Shown: piece by piece, positions 7,965 through 15,489 of the stretch
Layout of the letters: every line of letters begins with the position of its first letter
Position numbering within the stretch: the stretch's first letter is position 1
From: Candidatus Lindowiibacteriota bacterium
GTDB taxonomy: Bacteria > Lindowbacteria > 2-12-FULL-62-27
Direction of reading: 5' to 3'
NCBI GenBank assembly: GCA_023249255.1
Contig: JAHFCY010000045.1
Coordinates: 1-16,609 of the forward strand
Length of the DNA: 16,609 nt
Notes under the pieces: model-generated
Databases searched by the model: none
The model's input: the letters and a program-made list of their open reading frames with translations, nothing else
What the model was told of the DNA's origin: nothing
Program-made: the position numbers and the translations under genes

Positions 7965-9434
7965 GTGATTCTATGGGCCTTGGCCGCAGTCCCGATGGCT
8001 GGCGCGCTCGTGTGTCTTCTGATCCCGCGCCGACAGGCGGTGTTGGGGTGGATCATCATCGGTTCCGCGATCGAAACTGTTCTGGCGGTGATTGCGGGAG
8101 TGGGAGTCTATCGGGTCGGAAGCATGGACGCTTGCCTGGGGCATCTGGCTCTGGACGAACTTTCGGCATTTCATCTGAGCCTCGTCACGGGCATTTTTCT
8201 TCTGTCCTCAATCTATGCGCGCGGATATTTCAATCAGGAGCCGTTTGACCCAACGCGGGATGACCGGCAGGCGCGAAAATTCGGCGCGCTGTGGTTTTCC
8301 TTTTTGGGGTCCATGGTCGGCGTTCTGATTTTCAACAATGTCGGGCTCATGTGGGTTTCGATGGAATCGACGACACTGGCATCGGCCTTTTTGATCTGCA
8401 TTCATGCGGACCGGCTGTCGATGGAAGCCGCGTGGAAATATCTCATCATTTGTTCGGCCGGAATCGTTCTGGGACTTCTTGGAACGGTCTTCATCTACGG
8501 CGCGTCAGTCTCCGCGGGTGCGGCCGGTGAAGAAGCGCTTTGCTGGACGGACCTTGTCAGTCACGCGGGACAAATGAATCCGTCGCTTGTTAAAATCGGG
8601 TTTGTGCTGATCGTCGTCGGATACGGGACGAAAATCGGCCTTGCGCCGATGCACACATGGCTGCCGGACGCGCACAGCCAGGCCCCGACGCCCGTGTCGG
8701 CGGTGTTTTCCGGCGTCCTGCTCAATTGCGCGACGTACTGCATCTGCCGGTTTATTCCGATCGTCGCCGCGTCCACTGGAACGCCGGACTGGGGCCGTCG
8801 AATTCTTCTTGGATTCGGACTGGTGTCCATGGTCGTCGCGGCGGTGTTCGTGCTGGTCCAGCGGGACGTGAAGCGCCTCCTCGCTTACAGCAGTGTTGAG
8901 CACATGGGGATCATCACGGTCGGCCTCGGATTGGGTCCCGCGGGATATGTCGCGGCGCTCTATCACACGCTCAATCATTCCGTCTGCAAGACTCTGGCGT
9001 TTTTTTGCGCAGGCCGGGTGGGGCAGAGTTACGGAACAAGAAATATGGAATCGATATCTGGCAGTGTTTCCGCCTGCCCGGTCTGGGGTTCGGGCCTTCT
9101 CGCCGCGATCCTCCTTCTGATCGGTTGCGCGCCCGGCGCGATTTTCATGAGCGAATTTATGATTGTTCGGGCGGGCATTGCCGGAGGGCATCTCGCCGTC
9201 ATCGCCGGGTTTCTTGCGGCTGTCGCCATTGTGTTTTGCGGCGCGTTGAGACCCGCCATTCACATGGCTTTTGGAGATACGCCGGAACCCGTGGGCGCGC
9301 TCCGCGGCGAAAGCACGGTTATGCGTGGATGTGTGGTTGCCATGACCGCATGGCTCATCCTCACAGGCATGTGGATTCCGGCGGGACTGACGGCGGTATT
9401 TCAACGCGCCGCCCGACTCATCGCGGGAATGTGA
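7965..9434 (+). CDS. hyfF: HyfF-like antiporter-type membrane subunit (489 aa, GTG start)
   Basis: Second NuoN/M/L-type proton-translocating subunit. Fourteen or so membrane segments; key elements are E134 in SMESTTLAS, K223 in GYGTKIGLAPMHTWLPDAH, K303 in RDVKRLLAYSSVEHMG, H338/K342 in NHSVCKTLAFF and E397 in FMSEF. At the position of NuoM Lys265 (TM8) it has N254 (SGVLLNCATY), so one charged residue of the usual quartet differs. Start is GTG at 7965; no in-frame ATG exists near it, and the upstream stop of hyfE leaves no room for a longer form. Slightly shorter than E. coli HyfF (about 525). The stop overlaps the GTG of hyfG by 4 bp (GTGA). HyfF is preferred over HyfD because it follows hyfE and precedes hyfG; the paralogues are hard to separate by eye. 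Confidence 0.88.
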   Translation: MILWALAAVPMAGALVCLLIPRRQAVLGWIIIGSAIETVLAVIAGVGVYRVGSMDACLGHLALDELSAFHLSLVTGIFLLSSIYARGYFNQEPFDPTRDDRQARKFGALWFSFLGSMVGVLIFNNVGLMWVSMESTTLASAFLICIHADRLSMEAAWKYLIICSAGIVLGLLGTVFIYGASVSAGAAGEEALCWTDLVSHAGQMNPSLVKIGFVLIVVGYGTKIGLAPMHTWLPDAHSQAPTPVSAVFSGVLLNCATYCICRFIPIVAASTGTPDWGRRILLGFGLVSMVVAAVFVLVQRDVKRLLAYSSVEHMGIITVGLGLGPAGYVAALYHTLNHSVCKTLAFFCAGRVGQSYGTRNMESISGSVSACPVWGSGLLAAILLLIGCAPGAIFMSEFMIVRAGIAGGHLAVIAGFLAAVAIVFCGALRPAIHMAFGDTPEPVGALRGESTVMRGCVVAMTAWLILTGMWIPAGLTAVFQRAARLIAGM

Positions 9435-10918
9435 CCTTGGACGCGCTCATCACGCAAAACGGCGCTGCATTCGACGCGGTGGACGTCCCGATCCTTTCAC
9501 CGGAACAATTTCGACGGGAGATCCTGGATGGCGTTGAAAGGGGATTGAGGATCACGGCGTATTTTGGTGAACGAATCGGCGCCGCGAAGACGTCTCTTGT
9601 CTGCGTTCTGGCCGATGACGCCGAAAATTCTCTGTCGGTTCTGTCGTGCGCCGTCCGCGACCGGTACAGATCGCTGACGCCGGATTGTCCGCAGGCGCAT
9701 CTGTTCGAACGGGAAATCGCTGAGCAATGCGATGTGATTCCCGAAGGTCATCCGTGGATGAAGCCTGTCAGATATCAATCCGTCGCCCTGCCGATTCCGG
9801 GCGGCACGCCGTTTTTTTCGGCAGAGGGCGAGGTATTGCACGAGGTGGCGGTCGGTCCGGTTCACGCGGGGATTATCGAGCCGGGGCATTTCCGATTCCA
9901 GTGCCACGGAGAAAACGTGCTCCATCTTGAAATTCAGCTGGGCTACCAACATCGCGGCGCCGAATCGTTTCTTGAGACTGCACCTTCGCCCCGATCTATG
10001 GCCGTGGCAGAGTCCGTCGCCGGCGACACCGTGATCGGCCACGCGCTGGCGTATTGCAATGTCGTTGAATCTATTTCGAGATGCGCCGTTTCGCCTCGTG
10101 CGCAGGCGCTTCGGGCCGTCGCGCTCGAACTCGAACGTCTCTCCAATCATATCGGTGACCTCGGAGCTTTATGCGCTGACGTCGGATTTTTGCCGTCGGC
10201 CGCCTATTTCGGCCGCCTGCGCGGCGAGTTTTTGAATCTGCTGATGTCTCTGACGGGAAATCGAAACGGTCGATCGTTTGTGCGGCCGGGCGGCGTGACG
10301 TTTGACCTGAACGATTCGATGCCCGCCGATTTCCAGGCGCGGCTCAAAGCCGCCGAATACGACATCCAATCCGCCGCGCGACTCATGTTTGAAACACCGT
10401 CCGTGCTTGCGCGGCTTGAGGGAACCGGCGCCGTTTCCGAGCGGACCTGCCGCGAGCTCGGTCTGGTCGGCCCGTCGGCGCGATCCTGCGGAATGCCGCT
10501 CGACGTGCGGTCGGATCATCCGCACGGCGCGTACCGGTTCTCGCACATTCCGGTATCGACCGTGTCAGGTGGAGATGTTTATGCGAGGGCGATGGTGAGG
10601 CGGATCGAAGTTGAACGCTCGATTCAATTTCTTGAAGATCATCTCCACGACATGCCGGAAGGCGGTCAGGATTTAAGAAATTCCGCCGGACCATTACGGT
10701 CCGGCCGGATGACGATTTGTCTGGTTGAAGGATGGCGCGGGGAAATTGCGCATGTGGCGGTCAGCGGTGAATCGGGCGTGCTCCGGCGGTACAAAATCAA
10801 GGATCCGTCCTTTCACAATTGGACCGCGCTGGCAATGGCGTTGCGCGAAACGCCCATCTCGGATTTCCCGCTCTGCAATAAAAGTTTCAACCTGTCCTAT
10901 GCCGGACATGATCTGTAA
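9431..10918 (+). CDS. hyfG: HyfG/NuoCD-like large subunit lacking NiFe-site cysteines (495 aa)
   Basis: A fused NuoC-NuoD homologue of group 4 hydrogenase large subunits. Residues 20-120 are the NuoC-like domain; residues 130-495 are the NuoD/large-subunit domain, with GPVHAGIIEPGHFRF (142-156) and LGYQHRGAE (170-178). In true NiFe hydrogenases the metal site is held by two CxxC motifs. Here the first is ESVAGDT (194-200, cysteines replaced by A197 and T200) and the second is DPSFHN (458-463, replaced by S460 and N463). The C-terminus ends in DFPLCNKSFNLSYAGHDL with no His-ended maturation peptide. This is the hallmark of Ehr complexes, so NiFe-based H2 chemistry is not expected. Start set at GTG 9431, overlapping the hyfF stop (GTGA) with CGGGAA nearby; TTG 9437 is an alternative. 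The longer open frame upstream is an out-of-frame reading of hyfF. Confidence 0.9.
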   Translation: MTLDALITQNGAAFDAVDVPILSPEQFRREILDGVERGLRITAYFGERIGAAKTSLVCVLADDAENSLSVLSCAVRDRYRSLTPDCPQAHLFEREIAEQCDVIPEGHPWMKPVRYQSVALPIPGGTPFFSAEGEVLHEVAVGPVHAGIIEPGHFRFQCHGENVLHLEIQLGYQHRGAESFLETAPSPRSMAVAESVAGDTVIGHALAYCNVVESISRCAVSPRAQALRAVALELERLSNHIGDLGALCADVGFLPSAAYFGRLRGEFLNLLMSLTGNRNGRSFVRPGGVTFDLNDSMPADFQARLKAAEYDIQSAARLMFETPSVLARLEGTGAVSERTCRELGLVGPSARSCGMPLDVRSDHPHGAYRFSHIPVSTVSGGDVYARAMVRRIEVERSIQFLEDHLHDMPEGGQDLRNSAGPLRSGRMTICLVEGWRGEIAHVAVSGESGVLRRYKIKDPSFHNWTALAMALRETPISDFPLCNKSFNLSYAGHDL

Positions 10919-10921
10919 CTC

Positions 10922-11719
10922 ATGATCCACACGTGGAATGTTCTGAAAGCGCGTCTTGGTCAGGGACACCGCACGTCTGATTACCCCGACGAAGCGCCTG
11001 TATTGCCCGAACGGTTTCGCGGCCGGCCCGTCATCGACGACACCAAATGTCCGGCCGACTGCGACGCGTGTGAGAAAGCCTGTCCGACCCGGGCGATCCG
11101 ATTTGACAGGAAAATTCAACTGGATCTCGGCCGCTGTCTCTTTTGCAGAGAATGCGTGGAGGCCTGTCCCGAAGGGGCGATCCGCTATTCGACGGAACAC
11201 CGGATGGCAACTCGGACACGAGAGGATTTATGGATTGACGGCAAAACCACCGAGACGCGCCTTGCATCAGCGCTCGATCAAAAAATGCGAAGCCTGTTCG
11301 GCCGGTCGCTGAAACTCCGGCAAGTCGCGGCCGGTGACTGCAACGGATGCGCGCTGGAGATTCAGGCCCTGAACAACGTCGTGTTCGATCTTGGCCGGTT
11401 TGGCATCCAGTTCGTCGCTTCGCCCCGGCATGCGGACGGCATTCTATTGACCGGCCCGATAACACAAAACATGAAATTGGCCGTCCAGAAAACCTACGCC
11501 GCCGTCCCTGATCCGAAATGGGTGATTGCTGTCGGCGCCTGCGCCATCAGCGGCGGGCCGTTTCAGGGAAGTCCGGCCATCCATCGCGGGCCGGATGATG
11601 ACATCGACAAAAAAGATATTCCATCCATCGATCTCTACATTCCCGGCTGTCCGCCGCATCCCGTGACGATTTTAGACGGCCTGCTGCGCCTGCTGGGCAG
11701 GTTGGAAAGCGGCGCGTGA
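10922..11719 (+). CDS. hyfI: Fused HyfH-HyfI: two-cluster ferredoxin plus NuoB-like small subunit (265 aa)
   Basis: An electron-transfer subunit of the membrane complex. Residues 36-92 form a two-[4Fe-4S] ferredoxin domain (NuoI/HyfH type): C43, C47, C50, C54 with Cx3Cx2Cx3CP spacing, and C72, C75, C78, C82 with classical Cx2Cx2Cx3CP spacing. Residues 130-258 are the NuoB/HyfI small subunit: GDCNGCALE (C140, C143), GACAISGG (C207) and PGCPPHP (C243), the four ligands of the proximal/N2 cluster. All iron-sulfur ligands are intact, in contrast to the stripped NiFe site of the partner large subunit. In E. coli Hyf these are separate genes (hyfH, hyfI); here they are one chain. Three bases separate it from hyfG. 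It is the last gene of the operon, and its TGA abuts the stop of the convergent GGDEF gene. Confidence 0.92.
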   Translation: MIHTWNVLKARLGQGHRTSDYPDEAPVLPERFRGRPVIDDTKCPADCDACEKACPTRAIRFDRKIQLDLGRCLFCRECVEACPEGAIRYSTEHRMATRTREDLWIDGKTTETRLASALDQKMRSLFGRSLKLRQVAAGDCNGCALEIQALNNVVFDLGRFGIQFVASPRHADGILLTGPITQNMKLAVQKTYAAVPDPKWVIAVGACAISGGPFQGSPAIHRGPDDDIDKKDIPSIDLYIPGCPPHPVTILDGLLRLLGRLESGA

Positions 11720-12907
11720 TCAGTTTCCAGAAAAAACTTCGACGCGGTTTCTGCCGTTGGATTTGGCGTGATAGAGCGCCTGATCGGCCCGATGAACAAA
11801 ATCGGCGGGCGCATGCAGGTTGGGAGAGTATTCGGCCACGCCGAAACTGGCGGTCACGCGGAGGGACTGGCCTTCGTGCGGCACGGTGACGTTCTCAACA
11901 GCTTTTCGGATGCGCTCGGCGATGTGGACGGCTGGATCGAGAGGCGTTTCGGGCAGAATGACTGTCATCTCCTCTCCTCCATACCGCGCGGCAAAATCGA
12001 TTTTTCGGATTTCGGCCGCCAGCGTCCGGCAGATCGAGGTTAGTACGGCGTCTCCGAGCAGATGGCCGAATGTGTCGTTGAACTGTTTGAAATGATCGAC
12101 GTCGATCAGGATGAGACTCAAGGGCCGCTGGTTTGCGGCGGCCCGAATCATTTCCTGGTGCAGCCGTTCATCGAACAGCCGTCGGACGTACAGGCCGGTC
12201 AGCCGGTCGACGATGGCCATTTCCTCGACGCGGGCATAAAGGATGCTCTGGCGCCAGAGCGTCGGAAGAGGCAGGACGAGTTCCTTGAGCGCCTCGTCCA
12301 CGTTTTCGCCGTTGACCGCGAGCCGGATTTTCATTCCTTCGATCAGATCCTCTTTGACCCATTTCGCTGTCTGCAGGACGGCCTGTGTTTTTTCCTCCGG
12401 AACGCCGACCATCACGGCGGGTTTGCCGTCCGGCATGAAGACGCCGACGGCCGCCTCGGCGGAATTCGTGAGTTTGAAAATTTTGTCGATCACCGCCCGG
12501 GCGAGTACCTCCGTTTGCAACGAGAGATGAAAATCCTTCATGGCAAGATACCGCCCGACGCAGGATGAAACTTTCGATTGAAGAGAATCGATGCGTTCCC
12601 GCAGGATCCGGCATTGCTCCTCCAACGGTTCAATCCGGCGTCGGAGTTCGACCGCGGGAAGTTCCGCCGCTTCACGAAGTTCCTTTCGGGCCGTGCGGTA
12701 TTCAATTTCGAGAAGCCACATGATTCCCATCCAGGCGAACCACCAGATCCAGTAAGGTTCGCCTGGCATCGCGGCAAGAGCCGCGCCTGCCGCGCTCCAC
12801 GCCGCCAACAGGTACGGACGTTTGGATTGTCCCGTGCCGGAGAATGCGCCCGTCAGCGGCGCAACCGCCCACGCGGCGGCCAGAATATGCGAGAGATCAG
12901 GACCCAT
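11720..12907 (-). CDS. Membrane GGDEF diguanylate cyclase with I-site (395 aa)
   Basis: Predicted to make c-di-GMP from two GTP. Residues 1-68 hold two or three hydrophobic segments; 70-115 look like a coiled-coil linker; 118-225 may be a degenerate GAF-like domain; 232-395 are the GGDEF domain, with DRLTGLYVRRLFDE, LILIDVDHFKQFNDTFGH (266-282) and the active-site loop GGEEM (310-314, Met at the usual Phe). The inhibitory I-site RKID (301-304) lies five residues before GGEEM, so product feedback is plausible. Metal-binding D269 and E312/E313 are present. It starts 11 bases inside the end of the neighbouring GGDEF gene (overlap 12897-12907), so both are co-translated. It is convergent with the hyf operon. 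Activity likely; signal unknown. Confidence 0.9.
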   Translation of the reverse strand: MGPDLSHILAAAWAVAPLTGAFSGTGQSKRPYLLAAWSAAGAALAAMPGEPYWIWWFAWMGIMWLLEIEYRTARKELREAAELPAVELRRRIEPLEEQCRILRERIDSLQSKVSSCVGRYLAMKDFHLSLQTEVLARAVIDKIFKLTNSAEAAVGVFMPDGKPAVMVGVPEEKTQAVLQTAKWVKEDLIEGMKIRLAVNGENVDEALKELVLPLPTLWRQSILYARVEEMAIVDRLTGLYVRRLFDERLHQEMIRAAANQRPLSLILIDVDHFKQFNDTFGHLLGDAVLTSICRTLAAEIRKIDFAARYGGEEMTVILPETPLDPAVHIAERIRKAVENVTVPHEGQSLRVTASFGVAEYSPNLHAPADFVHRADQALYHAKSNGRNRVEVFSGN

Positions 12908-14348
12908 GGATCACCACGCGGTTTCGTCCCGCATGTTTGGCTTGATAGAGCGCCTCATCGGCGAGATTGACGAGTGCTTGAGGCTCGCGGCCGTGGGTTG
13001 GAAACTGTACGACTCCGGCGCTGAATGTGACGCGATCGTCGCCGGTTCCTGCCGCCGCTCCGGCCGGGATGCGGATTTGGTCGGCGATAATCTTTTGAAG
13101 CTCCACCGTCCGCTCCGCCGCTTTTTTCGCGTCCTCATTGGGTAGAAGCACGACAAATTCCTCTCCGCCCCACCGCGCGGTGACGGCGTAAGGTGGCATG
13201 GTTTCCCGAATGTGCCGGCTAAGTTCCCGCAGGACTCCATCGCCGACGACATGGCCGTACGTGTTGTTGAATCTCCGGAAATGGTCGATGTCCATCATCA
13301 CGATCGCGACGACGTGGCCATATCGGTTGGCGCGCTGGATTTCGTCCACGAGAGCCGTATCGAAGACGTGCCGTTTGGCCAGACCCGTCAGTCCGTCGAT
13401 CCGGGCCAGTTTTTCCATGCGTTGATAGAGCAGGGAGTTCATGACGGAGATCGACGCGAGGATCGACAATCCGTCGAGGATTCGAAGGTCCGGCTCGGAT
13501 AAATCTCCCGGCCGCGCGGTCATCCGCAGGATTCCCAGCGGCCGCTCTTCCGACATCACGGGCGCCGAAATTTCCCCGCAATTTTTCGAAAGGATCGGTT
13601 GCGGCCGCCGCATCAAATCGGAAAACCGCGCAAAGGCCGCCTCGTCTTTCTCGATGATCCGGCACGTTCCGCCCGCCGATGCGCTCGTGCCGGACTCCGA
13701 AACGGCCAGCAGGGTGATGTCGTCTTCACCGCTTTGAACGAAACACTCGCCGTGCCCCACGCCGATCAGGTTTTCGGCCTCCCGGACATAGAACGCCGCG
13801 ACCGCGCCGATGCCCTCGCCCTCCGGCACGTCCAGAAGAAGGCGATTCAAACGGTCATATTTTTTGAGCCGAATTTCCAGCTGGTCGATCTGTTTGTTGA
13901 GTTGCGGAACGGTGAGACGTTGAATTTCCGTCAACAGTTCGTCCGATTGCCGGACGGCCACGCGTCCGAGAACGCACGAGTCCTCAACCTGCCGGATGCA
14001 CCGGCCAAGTCCGGCGGCGATCCACGGCAAAACGGCCGAAAAAACGAACGCGGTGATACACGCCGTCGTATCCCTCATGAACAGTCCTTCGAGCGCGGCG
14101 GAACAGAAGCCGACGGCGGCCGCTCCCATCGCCGTTCCCCAGATCCAGGCGGCATCGTACAAGAGCGCCGCGGCGACGGGAAAACACACAAGCCATGGAT
14201 AAAACGCGATCCTGTGGGCGGATTCGAAAAGCCTCCATACAAAAACGGCGAAGGCCAGCATCAAGCCGCCCCGGCAGGCGAGGTCGATCCCGGCCGCGCC
14301 GATGCGCAGGCGGTCCCGTTCCGTATCGATGAGGCGCCAGACGATCAT
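12897..14348 (-). CDS. Membrane GAF-GGDEF diguanylate cyclase without I-site (483 aa)
   Basis: Predicted diguanylate cyclase. Residues 20-115 contain about four hydrophobic segments; 135-170 look like a coiled coil; 175-305 resemble a GAF-type sensor (GEISAPVMSEERPLGILRM near 258-276 is the typical last-strand pattern); 313-483 are GGDEF, with DGLTGLAKRHVFD, VMMDIDHFRRFNNTYGH (350-366) and GGEEF (394-398). Where the I-site RxxD should lie (residues 385-388) the sequence is PPYA, so product inhibition by the usual route is absent. D353 and E396/E397 keep the metal and catalytic roles. The C-termini of this and the following cyclase are similar (GRNRVVIHGS and GRNRVEVFSGN), consistent with an old duplication. 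It follows the sugar ABC ATPase gene by 15 bases. The ribosome site is weak. Confidence 0.9.
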   Translation of the reverse strand: MIVWRLIDTERDRLRIGAAGIDLACRGGLMLAFAVFVWRLFESAHRIAFYPWLVCFPVAAALLYDAAWIWGTAMGAAAVGFCSAALEGLFMRDTTACITAFVFSAVLPWIAAGLGRCIRQVEDSCVLGRVAVRQSDELLTEIQRLTVPQLNKQIDQLEIRLKKYDRLNRLLLDVPEGEGIGAVAAFYVREAENLIGVGHGECFVQSGEDDITLLAVSESGTSASAGGTCRIIEKDEAAFARFSDLMRRPQPILSKNCGEISAPVMSEERPLGILRMTARPGDLSEPDLRILDGLSILASISVMNSLLYQRMEKLARIDGLTGLAKRHVFDTALVDEIQRANRYGHVVAIVMMDIDHFRRFNNTYGHVVGDGVLRELSRHIRETMPPYAVTARWGGEEFVVLLPNEDAKKAAERTVELQKIIADQIRIPAGAAAGTGDDRVTFSAGVVQFPTHGREPQALVNLADEALYQAKHAGRNRVVIHGS

Positions 14349-14363
14349 GTCAGGGAAATCTGG

Positions 14364-15473
14364 TCAGGAAAGCACAACGCCGGAATCGGGATCAAAAAAG
14401 TGAATGGCGTCCAGGTCGATCACGACGTCGATCTCCTGATTCGGCTGGACGCGGCTTGATCCGCCAAACCGCGCCTGGATGTTGTTCCGTTCCGTTTTCA
14501 GCAGGCAGTAGACTTCCGATCCCATCGGCTCGACGACGTCGACAACGGCCGTAAGGACGCAGTCGGGATATTTCGGCTGGGTATAGAGTTTGTCGCCGAT
14601 ATTTTCCGGCCGGACACCGAGGATGACGTCTTTGCCCGCCCGCCCGGCCCGGCGCAGGATGTCGGCGCCGCGCGCCGGTACGCGCAGTTTTGCGGTCCCC
14701 TCGTCGATATAGATCGTGCCGTTTTCATCGGCGACGCGGCAGGAGATGAAATTCATGGGCGGAGACCCGAGAAACCCGGCCACGAACCGATTGGCCGGTT
14801 TGTTATACAGGTTCAAAGGCGTGTCGACCTGCTGGACCTTGCCGTGATCCATCACGGTGATGCGGTCGCCCATCGTCATGGCCTCGATCTGGTCGTGCGT
14901 GACGTAGACGATCGTCGCGCCGAGCCGCGCGTGGATTTTTTTGATCTCGGTGCGCATCTGGGTCCGAAGTTTGGCGTCGAGATTCGACAGCGGCTCGTCG
15001 AACAGGAAGACTTTCGGTTTTCGGACGATTGCGCGCCCGACGGCCACGCGCTGGCGTTGTCCGCCGGACAGGGCTTTGGGTTTGCGTTCGAGCAGGTGCG
15101 TGAGCTCGAGGATGGCGGCGGCTTCGTCGACGCGCCGGCGGATTTCGGCCATCGGATATTTCTGGACTTTCAACCCGAACGCCATGTTGTCGAACACGTT
15201 CATGTGCGGATAGAGCGCGTAATCCTGAAAGACCATCGCGATGTCCCGCAGTTTGGGCGGAAGATGATTCACGACTTTTCCGTCAATTAATATCTCTCCT
15301 TCGGAAATCCCCTCGAGCCCGGCGATCATCCGAAGCGCCGTGGATTTGCCGGAACCGGACGGCCCGACCAGCACCATGAATTCCTTGTCGTGGATCGTGA
15401 CGTTCACGTCGGTGACTGCCCTCACGCCGCCGTCGTAGACTTTCGCAACTGATTTTAGAACGACTTCCGCCAT
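14364..15473 (-). CDS. ugpC: Sugar ABC transporter ATPase, MalK/UgpC/MsmX type (369 aa)
   Basis: The nucleotide-binding subunit of a carbohydrate (CUT1) or glycerol-phosphate importer, acting at the inner face of the membrane. Walker [10 protein letters not shown] (37-45), Q-loop [11 protein letters not shown] (Q83), ABC signature [14 protein letters not shown] (135-148), Walker [16 protein letters not shown] (156-170) and H-loop H193 are all intact. Residues 236-369 are the C-terminal TOBE/OB regulatory domain with GVRPENIG near 284. Length is the usual 360-370. A strong ribosome site (AGGAGGAG) lies just upstream of the ATG at 15473. No permease or binding protein is in the window; they may lie beyond the right edge, or this may be a shared multitask ATPase as MsmX is. 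It follows the glycosidase-like gene by 16 bases and precedes the two cyclases on the same strand. The symbol reflects family only. Confidence 0.93.
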   Translation of the reverse strand: MAEVVLKSVAKVYDGGVRAVTDVNVTIHDKEFMVLVGPSGSGKSTALRMIAGLEGISEGEILIDGKVVNHLPPKLRDIAMVFQDYALYPHMNVFDNMAFGLKVQKYPMAEIRRRVDEAAAILELTHLLERKPKALSGGQRQRVAVGRAIVRKPKVFLFDEPLSNLDAKLRTQMRTEIKKIHARLGATIVYVTHDQIEAMTMGDRITVMDHGKVQQVDTPLNLYNKPANRFVAGFLGSPPMNFISCRVADENGTIYIDEGTAKLRVPARGADILRRAGRAGKDVILGVRPENIGDKLYTQPKYPDCVLTAVVDVVEPMGSEVYCLLKTERNNIQARFGGSSRVQPNQEIDVVIDLDAIHFFDPDSGVVLS

Positions 15474-15489
15474 GGTCTCCTCCTTGCCT

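Noticed and set aside
9005-9430. Upstream extension of the hyfG frame by 142 codons
   Set aside because: It overlaps conserved HyfF sequence in another frame and is rich in Arg/His/Cys as expected of a shadow; GTG at 9431 gives the normal NuoC-like start.
13599-14459. Plus-strand open frame (286 codons) opposite the GAF-GGDEF gene
   Set aside because: Antisense to a well-supported GGDEF protein and low in recognisable protein features.
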